Part shown: positions 22,606-33,600 of the stretch, piece by piece | Layout: each line of letters starts with the position of its first letter | How positions within the stretch are numbered: the stretch's first letter is position 1 | Assembly (NCBI RefSeq): GCF_023856365.1 | Contig: NC_064536.1 | Coordinates: 35,518,776-35,582,775 of the forward strand | DNA: 64,000 nt | DNA from: Brienomyrus brachyistius | Lineage: Eukaryota; Chordata; Actinopteri; Osteoglossiformes; Mormyridae | Reading direction: 5' to 3' | Notes under the pieces: generated by a model | Told to the model about the DNA's origin: nothing | What the model saw: the letters and a program-made list of their open reading frames with translations, nothing else | Database searches by the model: none | Position numbers and translations under genes: made by a program

Positions 22606-25600
22606 GGTCATAGACAAAGCTGTACTTATACTAAATGGTGGCAAGTTACTCCTGTTCTCTACTGTGAACACCTGTGTAAAATAATCATTAAATTAATTTA
22701 CTATATCAATTTCATTTTCAATTATAAGGCCCTTACTATCCTGCAAATTAGTGATTTCAGCTTTTAGAGCTCTTTTGGAGTTAAAATATTGGAAGAAACT
22801 TTTAATGTCATCCATAGTCTACAATACAATCTTCCTTTCTACATTCCTCTTGGAGTGTCTAATGTAATTTTAACTCGACCTGTAGACTTGGATACTCCTG
22901 CTTTATTTTGAAATCATTAGTTTCCACCATTTGTGGAAGAGAGCCCTTTTCCTCCTGACTATTCATAATTTCCTTAGTAAACCACCTTGGTTGTAGTTTC
23001 CTAGATTTAGTTTTGCTGGAAACAGGTATGAAGTCCTCTTGCACTTGTAATAATGTGCTTTTAAAAAATCCCCATGCCTCTTCAACCGTTTTGCCGTTTA
23101 ACTCCATCCAGTTTACAGTTTTTAATTTAAGTCTCATACCATTAAAGTTAGCCTTCCTAACACTACATACTTTTGTTTCGGACTTTGCTCTTTGGACACT
23201 AAAATTAACCTTGAATTTATCCATGTTATGATCACTGCCGTCCAGTGGTTCTAAAACCTCTAATTTTCCAATCCTATCCTGGTTATTAGAGAAAACAAGA
23301 TCAAGAAGGTCTTCTCCCCTGGTAGGGGTATTAACAAACTGAGTAAAAAAAAAAAAAAAACAATCCATGGAGAGCCGGTGTGGGTGCAGGTTTTTGGGAT
23401 GGCCTCTCAATCAGCCAATAACAGTGGATTCCAAGGAGTGGAGTTGAGAATCGCTGCTTTATTATTGGCTGATTGAGAGGCCATCCCAAAAACCCGCACC
23501 CACACCGGCTCTCCGTGGATCAGGTTCCCTACCCCTGATTTAGAGGCTTTAGTTTCATCAGACACTTACGACATTATGGGAATAACTGAAGCATGGATGA
23601 GTAACAATGATGGAGAAGAATATAATATGGATGGTTATGCGTTGTTCCGTAGAGACCGGAGCACCCACACCGGCTCTCCATGGATCAGGTTCCCTACCCC
23701 TGCTCTAAATCATGAATTTTGTTTCTAATACTTTTAATATTAATTGGGGCTTTCCATCTCTCTCCATCTATATTCTTGTCATTAATCACAATTAAAAGGA
23801 AAATAAAACAGTGAAACACAAAAAAAATTACTGAAATGTAAATAAATTACACCGAAGTAAAATAAAATTATAGAAATGAAAATTTGTGGTTTCTATTTTT
23901 GAGTTTAAAAGCCTATATTGGCACATCAGATGTTCCTCCACTAAATAATCAATGGTAAATGTAGCTTCGATAAACGCATAAAAAATTGATAAAATTACAT
24001 ATGGCCCAGCAAGATTAACCCGTGTTTCAAAGAGACTAGAATTAACATTGATGTGCTTGTAAAAAACTCATAAAACAAAACTGAAAAGGAAACAAAACTG
24101 AAAGTACTACTAAAATAAAAACTAACTGAAAAAATGAAACTAGAATTACCCAGCTTCTCTTTAGCAAAGTTGAGGCCAAATTATATAATACTTCCTATAA
24201 AGTACCACCAGGTGGCCGTGTTTCATCAGAATCGAAATGATCGCTACCATAAACCCTGGGCAATGTAACACCCTGTACCGAACACGAAGAACAGAAATGA
24301 GTGTACAGTGGAAAGAGCCGACTGCCTAACAAGCCCCGTGACAAAGGAGGGGAGTGAAATGGCCCAGCAGGGCTGTACCTCCAGTTGGTTGACGCTCCCA
24401 CAATCTCCCTCAGACGGTTCCTGACTGGAAAAAAGAGATGAATCAGTCAGAATTGCCCCAGCCCTCAGCCTGAATTAGGGGCAGTAGAAACAACAGCAAC
24501 AGCACAGGAATAGACGGTCACACTGAACCAGGTAGCAAAAACAGAGTGAGAATCCATTCGGAAAATTATAAATAAAGGAAGAGCCAGGCACGCAGACAGA
24601 CATTCTGTGAATGAGGTGAAATAAGGTCGAACACAGGAGAGGCTGGATTTGTGCTGCTGTTAATCGGTTAATATACAGCTGACAGAGCAGTTAGAGGAGA
24701 AGTCAGAGGCACAGAAGGCTGATCTAGTGGAAAAGCTATTTTACTTGCGCCACACGCACAAACACATTAGGAACACAGAGCCATACAGTCAGCACACACT
24801 GCATCAGCGGCAGCTTTTAACGGGGCCTGGAAGAGCAGGCAGATTATACTGAGCATGTTTACCAACACACCATTGCTGACGAGCAAGTGCGAGTTTCCTG
24901 CAAAGACAAAGAACAGAGCTGTGGGTGTCCTGAAAACATTCAGGTGCTGATGACACACCAAGCACACTGCTGCACTCCAGTGCCTGGATCACTATCCCCC
25001 CTGGGCTTAAACTCACGTTTCATTGGATGCAGTCAATTTAGTCATGGAAATCAACCCAAAACAAATCCACATGAGGTAATCCCCAAAGGGGATGCTCATG
25101 TTTATGTTCTGTACAGGTTTCATACAAAAAACAAACATGTGACACGTGACAGTTACCGTCACAATTCCAAAAAACAGACAGAAAACTCAAGTAAATAAAT
25201 GTGTGTGAGGTTTACCTTCCGCCATATCGGGGGCCATGCCATGGCTGGATGTGGTTGCTAGGGCCATAGCTCTAGTAGTGAAGGAGGAGGCGGCCCTTAA
25301 CAACGGGAACCTGCAAGGACGTCACGCATGTCCAAAAGAGAGGGAGATTACTAATGGATGGAAGCCATTCTTCTACCTGATCAAGTCCTGAAAACTAACG
25401 TGTCACTTGAACATTTTTACTTAGGGCGGCTACGCTAGTTATCCGACATACTGCTGTCATTAATCTATCACAATGAAATGCTATTACATATTTTGTCATG
25501 TAAAATCAGGGCTGCCAACTCTCACGCATCTGGTGTAATACTCCCGCTTTCAGGCTCTCGCGCAAGACATTTTACGATATATCGATATTATTCCATTATA

Positions 25601-25896
25601 AACCTAAAAATGGCTATATCAAAAGCGTTGAGGTAGTTTACAAACCCTACAGATTTTTTACAATGTAATAAAAGTGTTACATGCATGTAAATGTGTGTGC
25701 CTGTGCAGAAAAATATCACTCCAGCCAGCAGACCGAAGTTGGCAACCCTGTAAAATCGGAAGGCCGATTTAAACGCGGGCATTAGTAACAGCTTCGAATC
25801 TCATGTAATTATCGGTATTTGTCAGATTGTACTGTCACACTTTACCTGGCTATATATTTATATACCTACGAATAATATTTACCTTGCTAGCAGCAT
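14861..25896 (-). CDS. acot9: acot9, mitochondrial acyl-CoA thioesterase 9 (complete, 15 coding exons)
   Basis: Exons in transcript order: 25883-25896, 25216-25310, 24379-24424, 21456-21626, 21328-21365, 20951-21034, 20751-20854, 20530-20603, 19859-19926, 18895-19006, 15587-15677, 15417-15502, 15244-15331, 15014-15164, 14861-14910. Phases join without a break to 423 residues, close to human ACOT9. It hydrolyses fatty acyl-CoA to free acid and CoA inside mitochondria and has two hotdog domains. The N-terminus ([20 protein letters not shown]) is Arg-rich and amphipathic without acidic residues, as expected for a mitochondrial leader. Family landmarks: [52 protein letters not shown] (first hotdog), then [18 protein letters not shown] and [17 protein letters not shown] (second hotdog). 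Introns hold two minisatellites, a CR1 and SINE-like DNA. The tail-to-tail neighbour is prdx4, as in human. Confidence 0.95.
17012..18597. repeat. 46-bp GC-rich minisatellite, about 34 copies, in acot9 intron 10
   Basis: The unit reads GGGTTATTCTACCGAGG, then CCCGGCTCGAACCAGTGTTC, then a variable CACGG(G/A/C)(C/G)ACA. The period is 46 bp and array length about 1.59 kb. Units differ at a few positions (GGCCCGG, GGTCTGG or GGTCCGG; CACGGACAC, CACGGGCAC, CACGGAGAC or CCCGGCCAC), and similar variants cluster, with GGAGAC units at the right end. Because 46 is not a multiple of three and the unit has no stop in any plus frame, all three plus frames are open for hundreds of codons. These frames are artefacts of the repeat. 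The reverse strand carries GGTTCGAGCC in every intact unit, which looks like a Pol III B box. Confidence 0.95.
19061..19850. repeat. Compound (CA)n / GC-box array in acot9 intron 9
   Basis: About 21 copies of GGTCCCCGCCCTCTCCC alternate with (CA) runs. Most periods are 31 bp, with some 37-bp units that carry three extra CA. Two long pure (CA) runs lie at the left end. The array fills nearly all of the 852-bp intron and stops within about ten bases of the exon 9 donor (GTGAGG at 19853-19858). In the transcribed direction it gives (UG) runs separated by GGGAGAGGGCGGGG. Confidence 0.95.
20255..20495 (+). repeat. SINE-like dispersed repeat in acot9 intron 8
   Basis: Contains GACACTGTGCTGTAAACATGGTGCCATCCTTTGG, GAGGTCCTGACTCTCTG and GTAAAGTGCTCTGAGTG followed by AAAAGGCACTACATAGATG, blocks shared with common fish retroposons. 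No intact promoter boxes were identified, so the exact family is uncertain. Confidence 0.45.
22519..22602. repeat. (AT)n microsatellite inside the CR1 copy
   Basis: About 42 AT dinucleotides. The same place in the longer CR1 copy (34391-34402) holds only a short TATATATATATA, so the run grew from a seed carried by the LINE. Confidence 0.9.
23364..23702. mobile_element. hAT MITE with a rearranged piece of CR1
   Basis: Two ~58-bp arms (23364-23424 and 23462-23520) form an inverted repeat with GGAGAGCCGGTGTGGGTGC and GGCCTCTCAATCAGCCAATAA. The intact end GTTCCCTACCCCTG occurs twice, at ~23538 and ~23702. Between those two ends, 23539-23659 is CR1 endonuclease sequence in plus orientation ([20 protein letters not shown]), opposite to the surrounding CR1. 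The flanks ATTTAGAG and CTCTAAAT are reverse complements of each other. Confidence 0.8.
25500..25757. mobile_element. hAT-type MITE with 8-bp target duplication, acot9 intron 1
   Basis: The element 25508-25749 starts AGGGCTGCCAACTCTCACGC and ends GTTGGCAACCCT, an inverted end pair. Exact 8-bp duplications GTAAAATC flank it at 25500-25507 and 25750-25757, as expected for hAT. A second, older copy is at 36.8 kb. Confidence 0.8.
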
Positions 25897-25899
25897 TTT

Positions 25900-26970
25900 C
25901 GTGAACACTAGCCCTACCACTACCCGGGTAAATAAGGTATGCAGACTTCCGGTATGACGTAATTGGAGACATGTGACGTAACCACGAGCCGTATATTCCA
26001 CAGAAAGAGCGCAAAGGATTTGCAGTCGGTCGAAGAATCAACCCAGAGTCCTGCACGGGTTCTGTTTTGTAAACCCATACCCGCAGTGCCTAAGACTGCA
26101 TCCGATCCATTATCCGACAGCAGCACTAATTTAATTCCGTACCCGGTCCAACCCGTTTCATATTCCGAGACCCGAAACAGAACCGAATAACAATCAGTTA
26201 ACTACATCAGTTGGACAAAATTTTTTATTGGCTCACACAGCACCAATAACAACAAATGTTGTACTTAATTTTAAAAACGCACTAATTGTTAACTGGAAAT
26301 GTAGGCCTGTGCCTGTGTAAATAATAATGATGCCTCCGTATTTAAAATGACTTTAAGCGTAGCCATTCAGACCCGTGGTCCACCAGTGGTTCTGACCACA
26401 CCTATACCCCCAAATTATATAGTAGGATCTTTTTCACCCATAACACGAAATCTTGAGTCACCCGTCGTGTACCCGAACCCTGGGTCAGGATACCAATCCA
26501 GGCACACACACATGCACACAAATACAGTAGGCATCAATATTTTTCCGGGGACCATCCTGAAAATGGTCCCCACATCAAAATGTAATATAAACATAATCCA
26601 TATACATATATGCGTGCAGTTCAGGCGCCCAGATAATACACATATTTTGAAATGACATTGATTCCATAATAAACAACGTTGATCTTCAATGTTGATTTCG
26701 CATTGATCTTGCTCGTTGAAAAGGCCATCTATCCAGCGTTGGAAAAACAACCATTTGTGATAAGGATTCAACATTGTTGAACACTTCTTTAGCAACTTCT
26801 TTATCCATTGATATAATGTTGAATTAGAGTATGTTGAATCAATATTGGGTTATAATTGTTTCACAAGAGAATTAATGTTTCAATTATGTTATATCCAGCA
26901 GGGCTTTCTAAAGCTTAATAAACATGTACAAATATTGATGAATTGAAAACAATTTATTCATAACATGTAT
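25900..26970. other. acot9 upstream region and spacer
   Basis: The first ~250 bases upstream of the acot9 start are the likely promoter, though no TATA or CpG-dense island stands out. After that the DNA is AT-rich, with a stretch rich in TTGAA/TTCAA words near 26650-26870 that looks like an old repeat. No gene was recognised. Confidence 0.35.
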
Positions 26971-26977
<7 letters not shown>

Positions 26978-27001
<24 letters not shown>

Positions 27002-27038
27002 TACACACATACATACACACGCACACACGCACACACAC
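26978..27038. repeat. (CA)n-rich microsatellite
   Basis: Imperfect CA/TACA run within AT-rich DNA. Confidence 0.85.
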
Positions 27039-27847
27039 CGAAAAATAACACAATGGTAGTAATTTGATATTCAAAAAAACGCTGAAGTGCTAACTGACCC
27101 TCCCAAGCCGCCCACACCCACTTCTGTTCATTTTCTCTTTGCACCTTCCTGACGTTCTGGTGCATATCAAAGTCATTTCATCACAGCATCACTGAAGATA
27201 TGATGGGTCATTTCCTTGTAGTGGTGCCGTAGAACTTCTGATACTGAAGAGAAAACAAGTTGTCATTAAAGATTTAATAAAGCTAAAGATTAAATAAATC
27301 TAAAAATTAAAATTACTATAATAAAACAACTGATTTTTACAAGGATTTTAATACAAATACCATTTCCAAAACTGTTGGGATAGCATGTAAAATGTAAATA
27401 AAAACAGTGACATTTTGAAAGAGATGTGAAATCTAACAGTTGAAGTGCAGTAATTCTCTGATCTCTGCAAACAGAAAAAAAAATTATATACATATATAAT
27501 TATGTAAACCATTTAAACATACAAGTTTTAAGCAACTGTAAAAAGTATTTCTGAAGTTTAAACTGTCTGTCAACGTGAAAATAAACATTAGTCATCTCAG
27601 CTATATGAGACCAGAACATGGTTCCAGTTATTACAGAGTACAAGAATTTTTATTAATTACAAATGTCAATGCTAAACAAAAAAGAAAGCTTTCAATAAGT
27701 ATTTCAGACTTCCAGAATTTGTGCAAATGGTACAAAAGCAGTCACGCAGAAAATTTGAATAGTGGAATGTAATTGTGTGCATTATATGTGTGTATGATCA
27801 GCAGGGTTTAAATATGAGTACAGTTAATCTATTTCAATACTTTTATA

Positions 27848-28288
27848 TCACATATGTCAAACTCAAGGCCCGTGGGCCACATCCGGCACAGCGTACAATT
27901 ATACCTGGCCCGCAAGATCATTTAATGGCCCGGCGATATGAAGCGCCGATAACACAAACTACAAATCGCATAATGCAGCGCAGCAGCTACCTGCGTCAAT
28001 TACGTCAGATCAATCAAGCGTCTGTTGATGTATACAACCCTAATTTCAAGTCAAAGCTAGCCCCTAACAATAGCCAAGAGTTGATTTGACAAGTTGATTC
28101 TGAAAACGGCCTTTCAAAATATTCTAAGCTTATTTTGGAATAATATTGTATCCTGTAACTCGATTCATATTTCTGTGCAAAAAATGCTAATTTTAATCTG
28201 TTCAATAAATGTATTTCCTGTTCGGCCCGCGACCTAAAGTGTGCTTTGAGTTTTGGCCCCCTGTGCAATTGAGTTTGACACCCCTGAT
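27848..28288. mobile_element. hAT-type non-autonomous element (GTCAAACTCAAGGCCC ends)
   Basis: The left end contains TATGTCAAACTCAAGGCCCGTGGGCC. The right end is GGCCCGCGACC through GAGTTTGACACCCCTG. This matches the familiar CAGGGGTGTCAAACTC ends of hAT elements with a GGCCCG sub-terminal block. The interior is non-coding and AT-rich, and the left terminus is mutated. Confidence 0.65.
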
Positions 28289-28624
28289 CTATATTGTACA
28301 GCACAATACTATATGCAGTACCATACACTATATACAATATCTATATAGTATCTAAGCAGTATTGCATTGGTAAAATGCAACTAGAAAACCCCTTGTCTAA
28401 TGCTGTCTTGCCATGCTTCACCGAAGATAATACTTGTCAAACTGGAACGAGTGTCTTCTGTTCAAGTAATTTAGCTGTGGAGCTTAATGAAAAATGGTGG
28501 GACCACAATTCGCATCAGTTAGCATAGCATCACGCTAGCAGACCACAGCTGCTCTGGGTAAAATTGTTCTAAATGCTAGGTGTAGGTAGATTATAAATAA
28601 AAATGCTGCACACAAGCAACAGCT

Positions 28625-29425
28625 TACAGGAGTCGAACCGTAGCTCCTCGATGGCCGGGCCCTGGGGGTGGATGAGATTCGCCCGGAGTTCCTCAAGGCT
28701 CTGGATGTTGCGGGGTTGTCTTGGTTGACACGCATCTGCGGCATCGCGTGGACATCGGAGGCAGTGCCTCTGGACTGGCAGACCGGGATGATGGTCCCCC
28801 TCTTTAAGAAAGGGGACCAGAGGGTGTGCTCCAACTACAGGGGGATCACTCTCCTCAGCCTCCCTGGTAAGGTCTATTCGGGAGTTCTGGAGAGGAGGGT
28901 CCGCCGGATTGTCGAACCTCGGATTCAGGAGGAGCAGTGTGGTTTTCGCCCTGGCCATGGAACAGTGGACCAGCTCTATACACTCAGCAGGGTTTTGGAG
29001 GATTCATGGGAGTTTGCCCAACTAGTCTACATGTGTTTTGTGGACTTGGAGAAGGCATTCGACCATGTCCCTCGGGGAGTCCTGTGGGGGGTGCTCTGGG
29101 AGTATTGGCTGCCCTTTGTCACCGATTCTGTTCATAGTTTTTATGGACAGAATTTCTAGGCGCAGCCAGGCTGTTGAGGGTGTCCGGTTTGGTGACCTCA
29201 GGATTAGGTCTCTGCTTTTTGCAGATGATGTGGTTCTGTTGGCTTCATCGGACCGTGATCTTCGGCTCTCACTGGGACAGTTCGCAGCCGAGTGTGAAAC
29301 GGCTGGGATGAGAATCAGCACCTTCAAATCCAAGACCATGGTCCTCAGCCAGAAAAGGGTAGAATGCTCTCTCCGGGTTGGGGATGGGGTCCTCTCCCAA
29401 GTGGAGGAATTTAAGTATCATTGAC
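28625..29425 (+). mobile_element. Non-LTR retrotransposon fragment with an internal RT deletion
   Basis: The plus-strand frame reads IRPEFLKALDVAGLSWLTRI, then KKGDQRVCSNYRGITLLSLP, QEEQCGFRPGHGTVDQLYTL and CFVDLEKAFDHVPRGVLW, then after a frameshift GCPLSPILFIVFMDRISRRSQ and FADDVVLLASSDRDLRLSLG. These are reverse transcriptase blocks, including the FADD catalytic motif. Sequence between the EY of the palm and GCPLSP is missing, so the copy is dead. The clade is not settled; this type is very common in fish genomes. Confidence 0.75.
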
Positions 29426-29429
29426 ATGC

Positions 29430-30290
29430 ATTTGTGTCAGGGCCTTACGGCAACTGTGTTATGAAAGCTGCTATAAAAATACTTGGAATTGAATTGGATT
29501 TGGAAAGCGCATTTGTGCTTGTAAGGGTGCGGTTCTACATTGTCTGTTATGACGAACCGACAATACATTTTTTAGGCGCACAGAACTTATTGTTACCAAA
29601 CATGGGGTTGCATTTGTGGCAAGAATATGCCACTATGCATATGGGGTTTCCATTTCTGGCAAAAATATGTGAACAGCACACTGTCCACGTCGACTGCGCA
29701 TGCAGCCCAACAAAAAATTGTCTGTGAAAAATCTACTTTGACAATAACCTTGCAATGACCAGAAGGGGGAGTACCGGCTTTGATTTTGCAGAACCGTGTA
29801 ATTACGTTTCACTTGCCTTTAAATGTCATAAGAATTCAAATAACTCCTGGGCTCATACATTTACTGTTGTATATACTCGTTAGTGTCACTATTTTTTATT
29901 ACAATTTAAGTATTTTCAAGTCAAGCCAATGAAAGATCTCAGTGCTGATTCCCTGCATTTGTTGGCTATGTTACCTTGCCAGTTCTACCTGATTAATACT
30001 GTCCCTAACACACTGAGTAACCTTTGTGTAAAATGGAACAATAAAATGATTAATACAAATGGATTTGCATAAGGAATCACAGACTGTCTGTAGATCCTCG
30101 TAGAATTGCTGGTGTAGTGAACCGCTTTTGGAGCTACAGTTAAGCGACCCGGTCCGCAGAGTGTTCAGGAGGGCAGCCAGGACAGGACAGTCACTGGACA
30201 ACTGCCTGTTGTACGGAAGGTTCTTCTTAGCTAGTGATTACTCAATGTCGATCATAGCTGCCGCAGGTAGGTTGTGAGGTTTATACTGTA
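29430..30290. other. Spacer with no recognised gene
   Basis: Includes a block near 29460-29520 that resembles the end of a common fish retroposon. A 76-codon minus-strand frame at 29971-30201 (MSSDCPVLAALLNTLRTGSL...) is not like any protein I know and has no supporting splice context. I treat it as non-coding. Confidence 0.35.
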
Positions 30291-30299
30291 TAAAACATG

Positions 30300-30440
30300 T
30301 AAATTGCACATGGAGTGAGAGCTCTGTCATCTCTCTGAGTGAGGGCTCTGAGTGTATAAACCTTTTAGTCATGAGTTTGAGACCAGCCTCCTCTGTTTAT
30401 TTGTATTTATTAGACTTCGTTCCCCACTGCTTCTTTTCTA
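30300..30440 (+). mobile_element. Partial LTR, related to the one at 30.7 kb
   Basis: The block CTTTTAGTCATGAGTTTGAG through TTTATTTGTATTTATTAGAC matches the middle of the LTRs at 30690 and 35650. Both ends are missing. Confidence 0.6.
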
Positions 30441-30689
30441 TTAGCTTTCAGTGTCTAGCGTAACCTTTAGTGTGATGACGTCATCTGTAAGGACATTTAT
30501 TGTTTTTGACATTTAAAATATAGCCTTCATAATCGACTTTTTAATATAAAACAATAAACGAGGTTCGACTTAACAAAAACAAACATAACTGAATGTTGTA
30601 CCTATTTTCACAGGTGCAAAAATGACCGATTTTAGCTGACATTATCTCACAGAAATGTTTGGGAACCAAACCCACAAGCAGTGAAAACC

Positions 30690-33600
30690 TGTCAGGGTCA
30701 GAACCAGTCTGCCCCAACCTTTCGTGTCTCCCCCCAAATTTGGGCAGCAGGTGGTGCTGGCTATCCTGTTCATCTCCCTGTTCTCCTTCAAGCCCGTAGT
30801 GTGTTTCCCCAGCTCCCTGGACTGTCGCATAGCTCTGCGGACTCTGTGGGTGTTTAAACCCTTTAGTTTGAGTTTGAGACCAGTCTCCTCCATTTATTTG
30901 TATTTATTAGACTTTGTTCTCCACTTCTCCGTTTCTATTAGTTTACTTGTTCCTAGTTTGCATTCTGTTTTGGTTTTTGAGTTGTGCCCTTGGTTATGTA
31001 TGTAGTTGTAGTAGGTGTTGTCATGCTGCTCTGTGATTGATACTCTGTGCAACTCTGCCTTTTTTCCTTTTTGTATGTTTAGTTTACCCTATATCATAAC
31101 CCTGTGTCTCTTGGAGTGGATCGTCACCTTCTAATCTCTGCCTGCACCATGCTGTACCGCTTTAACAGAATGACTGACTAAAAAAGACGATCTCCAGGCT
31201 CCACAACACCGGTTGTGCTGGGATTCATTTCCCATGTACCCACTGGTGACCCAGCAGTGCTGGGGTCAGAGCCTCAGTCACGGGTATCGTTTTTGCCCCA
31301 GCACCCAGCCTCCTGCCTTGGCCCAAGCCGCCGGTCTGCACACCTTAGGGGATCATGGATAGTCCACTGATAGATTCGTGGAGTGATAGTGACCTGGAGG
31401 AATCCGCACCCCAGACTCCCAGCCCAGAGAGGGTCGCTCAGCCTGTTGGCCTCCAGTTGTCCTAGCTCAGCCGCGTTGGCCTCCGCAGCTTTTTCCTGCA
31501 CCTCCCATTGAGGAGGAAGACTGGGTCAGGGAAATCTTCCGGCTTTTGGGCATCGAGTCATCAGACTTTGAGCCTGAGATTTCACCTGCCATTGCACCCA
31601 AGCATCCACTGCCCTGCTCAACGGAGCCTGCCGCTCCCCCTCCTGAGTCTCTCAAGTCTGGCCCAGAAGGGGCCACCACCCATTCCGAGTTTCCAGAGCA
31701 CGGCCCAGAAGGGGCATCTCTGACTCTGCCCAAGCCTCCCGAGTCTGGCTCACAGGGGCCCACTGCCTCTGCTCCTGCAGCTCTGCCTGAGGTCACCCAC
31801 AGCATAGTGGGAATGGATCTGGAGGAATCCCCTCTGGAGGACTTGGAATGGGACCCCCTGGACCCGGTCATCAGTCCCACATTCCAGGCTCCTGCCTCCA
31901 GCCCAAGGAAGCCTTCAATGGCACAGGTGGAGGCTCAGCAGGAGGCCAGGTCAATTCTCTATTTCCTTTAGGGGGAGACGGGGTCACAAGAGTCAGACCA
32001 GCTGTTCATACCCGAGTCCATTCTTTACTTCCAGTCCTCGTCCTACAGTCTCCCTGTCACCCTCCAGGCTTCATTCTGCAGTCTCCTCATCCCCCTCTAG
32101 TCTTCATTCTGTAGTCTTCTCATCGCCCTCCAGTCCTGCAGTCCCCTTGTTGCCATCCAGTCCTGCAGTCCCCTTGTTGTCCTCTGGTTCTCACCCCACG
32201 GTTCCCCAAACCAGCCTCCTGCTTCAGTTATGCCACCTCTCAGCCCAGTTGTTAATCTATTTAGGCCTGCGGCGGTCCACTTCCCCCCTCCATCAGTGTC
32301 TCGCCCGCATTATGTTTCTACCCCTCTTCAATCCCTGCCTCCTATGTTCCTGACCTTGCTGCCCCATCAAACTCTTTTCATCCTCTTCCCTTCCAGGTAC
32401 CCTGCTCCTTTCTGGTCCCTGTATCATGTCCTTGGTCTGTTCTCTCAGTTTCCCCATCATGCTCCTTTTGTTCCCTTTCCTTTCTCATCCCCTACTCCAT
32501 CCAGGTTTCCACCTCATACCCCTGGTCTTGTCCCTCAGTCTCAGTGTCCAGTCCCAAATTAGTGTGTTCCTGGTCCCTAAGTTCTGTCCCCTGCTGTGTT
32601 CCCTCATTTAGTGTCCCTGTCCCAGTTCATGGTGTTCACCCTATCTATCTTTCCTCCCCTTCTGTTGGAGCGCTTGGCTCTGTTTGTCCAGTTCCTTGGT
32701 TCTTGATAGTGGTTTCCCTGTCCAGTTTTGTGTCCACCCTGTCTCTGTGGCCTAGGCATTGTGCTCATGCACCCGTTCTCCCCAACCTTTTAAGAACATA
32801 AGAACATAAGAACATAAGAACATAAGAACTATACAAACGAGAGGAGGCCATTCGGCCCATCAAGCTCGCTTGGGGAGAACTAAACTAATAGCTCAGAGTC
32901 GTTAAAATCTTATCTAGCTCTGATTTAAAGGAACCCAAGGATTCAGCTTGCACTACATTATCAGGAAGGCTATTCCATACTCTGACTACGCGCTGTGTAA
33001 AGAAGTGCTTCCTTAAATCCAGCTTGAAATGTTCTCCCGCTAATTTCCACCTATGGCCACGAGTTCGTGTATTTAAACTAATGCTGAAGTAACTATTTGG
33101 TTGAACAGCATCCAAACCTGTTAGAATCTTATATACCTGGATCATGTCCCCCCTCACTCTCCTTTGCTTGAGACTGAACAGATTTAGCTCAAGTAACCGT
33201 TCCTCGTATGACATTCCTCTAAGACCAGGAATCATTTTTGTGGCCCTACGCTGCACCTTTTCTAAGGCCACAATGTCCTTTTTAAGATATGGTGACCAAA
33301 CCTGCACACAATATTCTAGGTGAGGTCTCACCAAGGAATTGTATAATCTTAGCATTACCTCCCTTGACTTAAACTCCACACACCTGGAGATATACCCCAA
33401 CATCCTATTGGCCTTTTTTATTGCTTCCCCACACTGGCGAGAATGGGACATGGAAGCATCAACATACACACCAAGGTCTTTCTCATGATCGGCTACCTTT
33501 ATTTTAGTGAGACCCATGAAATACCTGTACTTTATATTTCTGCTCCCTAGATGGAGTACCTTACATTTATCGACGTTAAATTTCATCTGCCAGGTATCGG

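Larger units (their letters stand above)
21722..23790 (-). mobile_element. CR1 LINE, internally deleted, in acot9 intron 3
   Basis: It reads on the minus strand, in the same direction as acot9. The 3' tail begins at 21722. Frames include [20 protein letters not shown] (RT start) and [17 protein letters not shown] (endonuclease). A deletion near 22060 joins IQVYKI-type sequence to the VVPHK region, removing most of the RT palm. The endonuclease section is interrupted at 23346-23702 by a rearranged hAT MITE. An (AT) run has expanded at 22519-22602. Confidence 0.85.

Noticed and set aside
29971..30201. 76-codon minus-strand frame (MSSDCPVLAALLNTLRTGSL...) considered as an exon
   Set aside because: No homology I know, no clear splice partners, and it lies among repeats.
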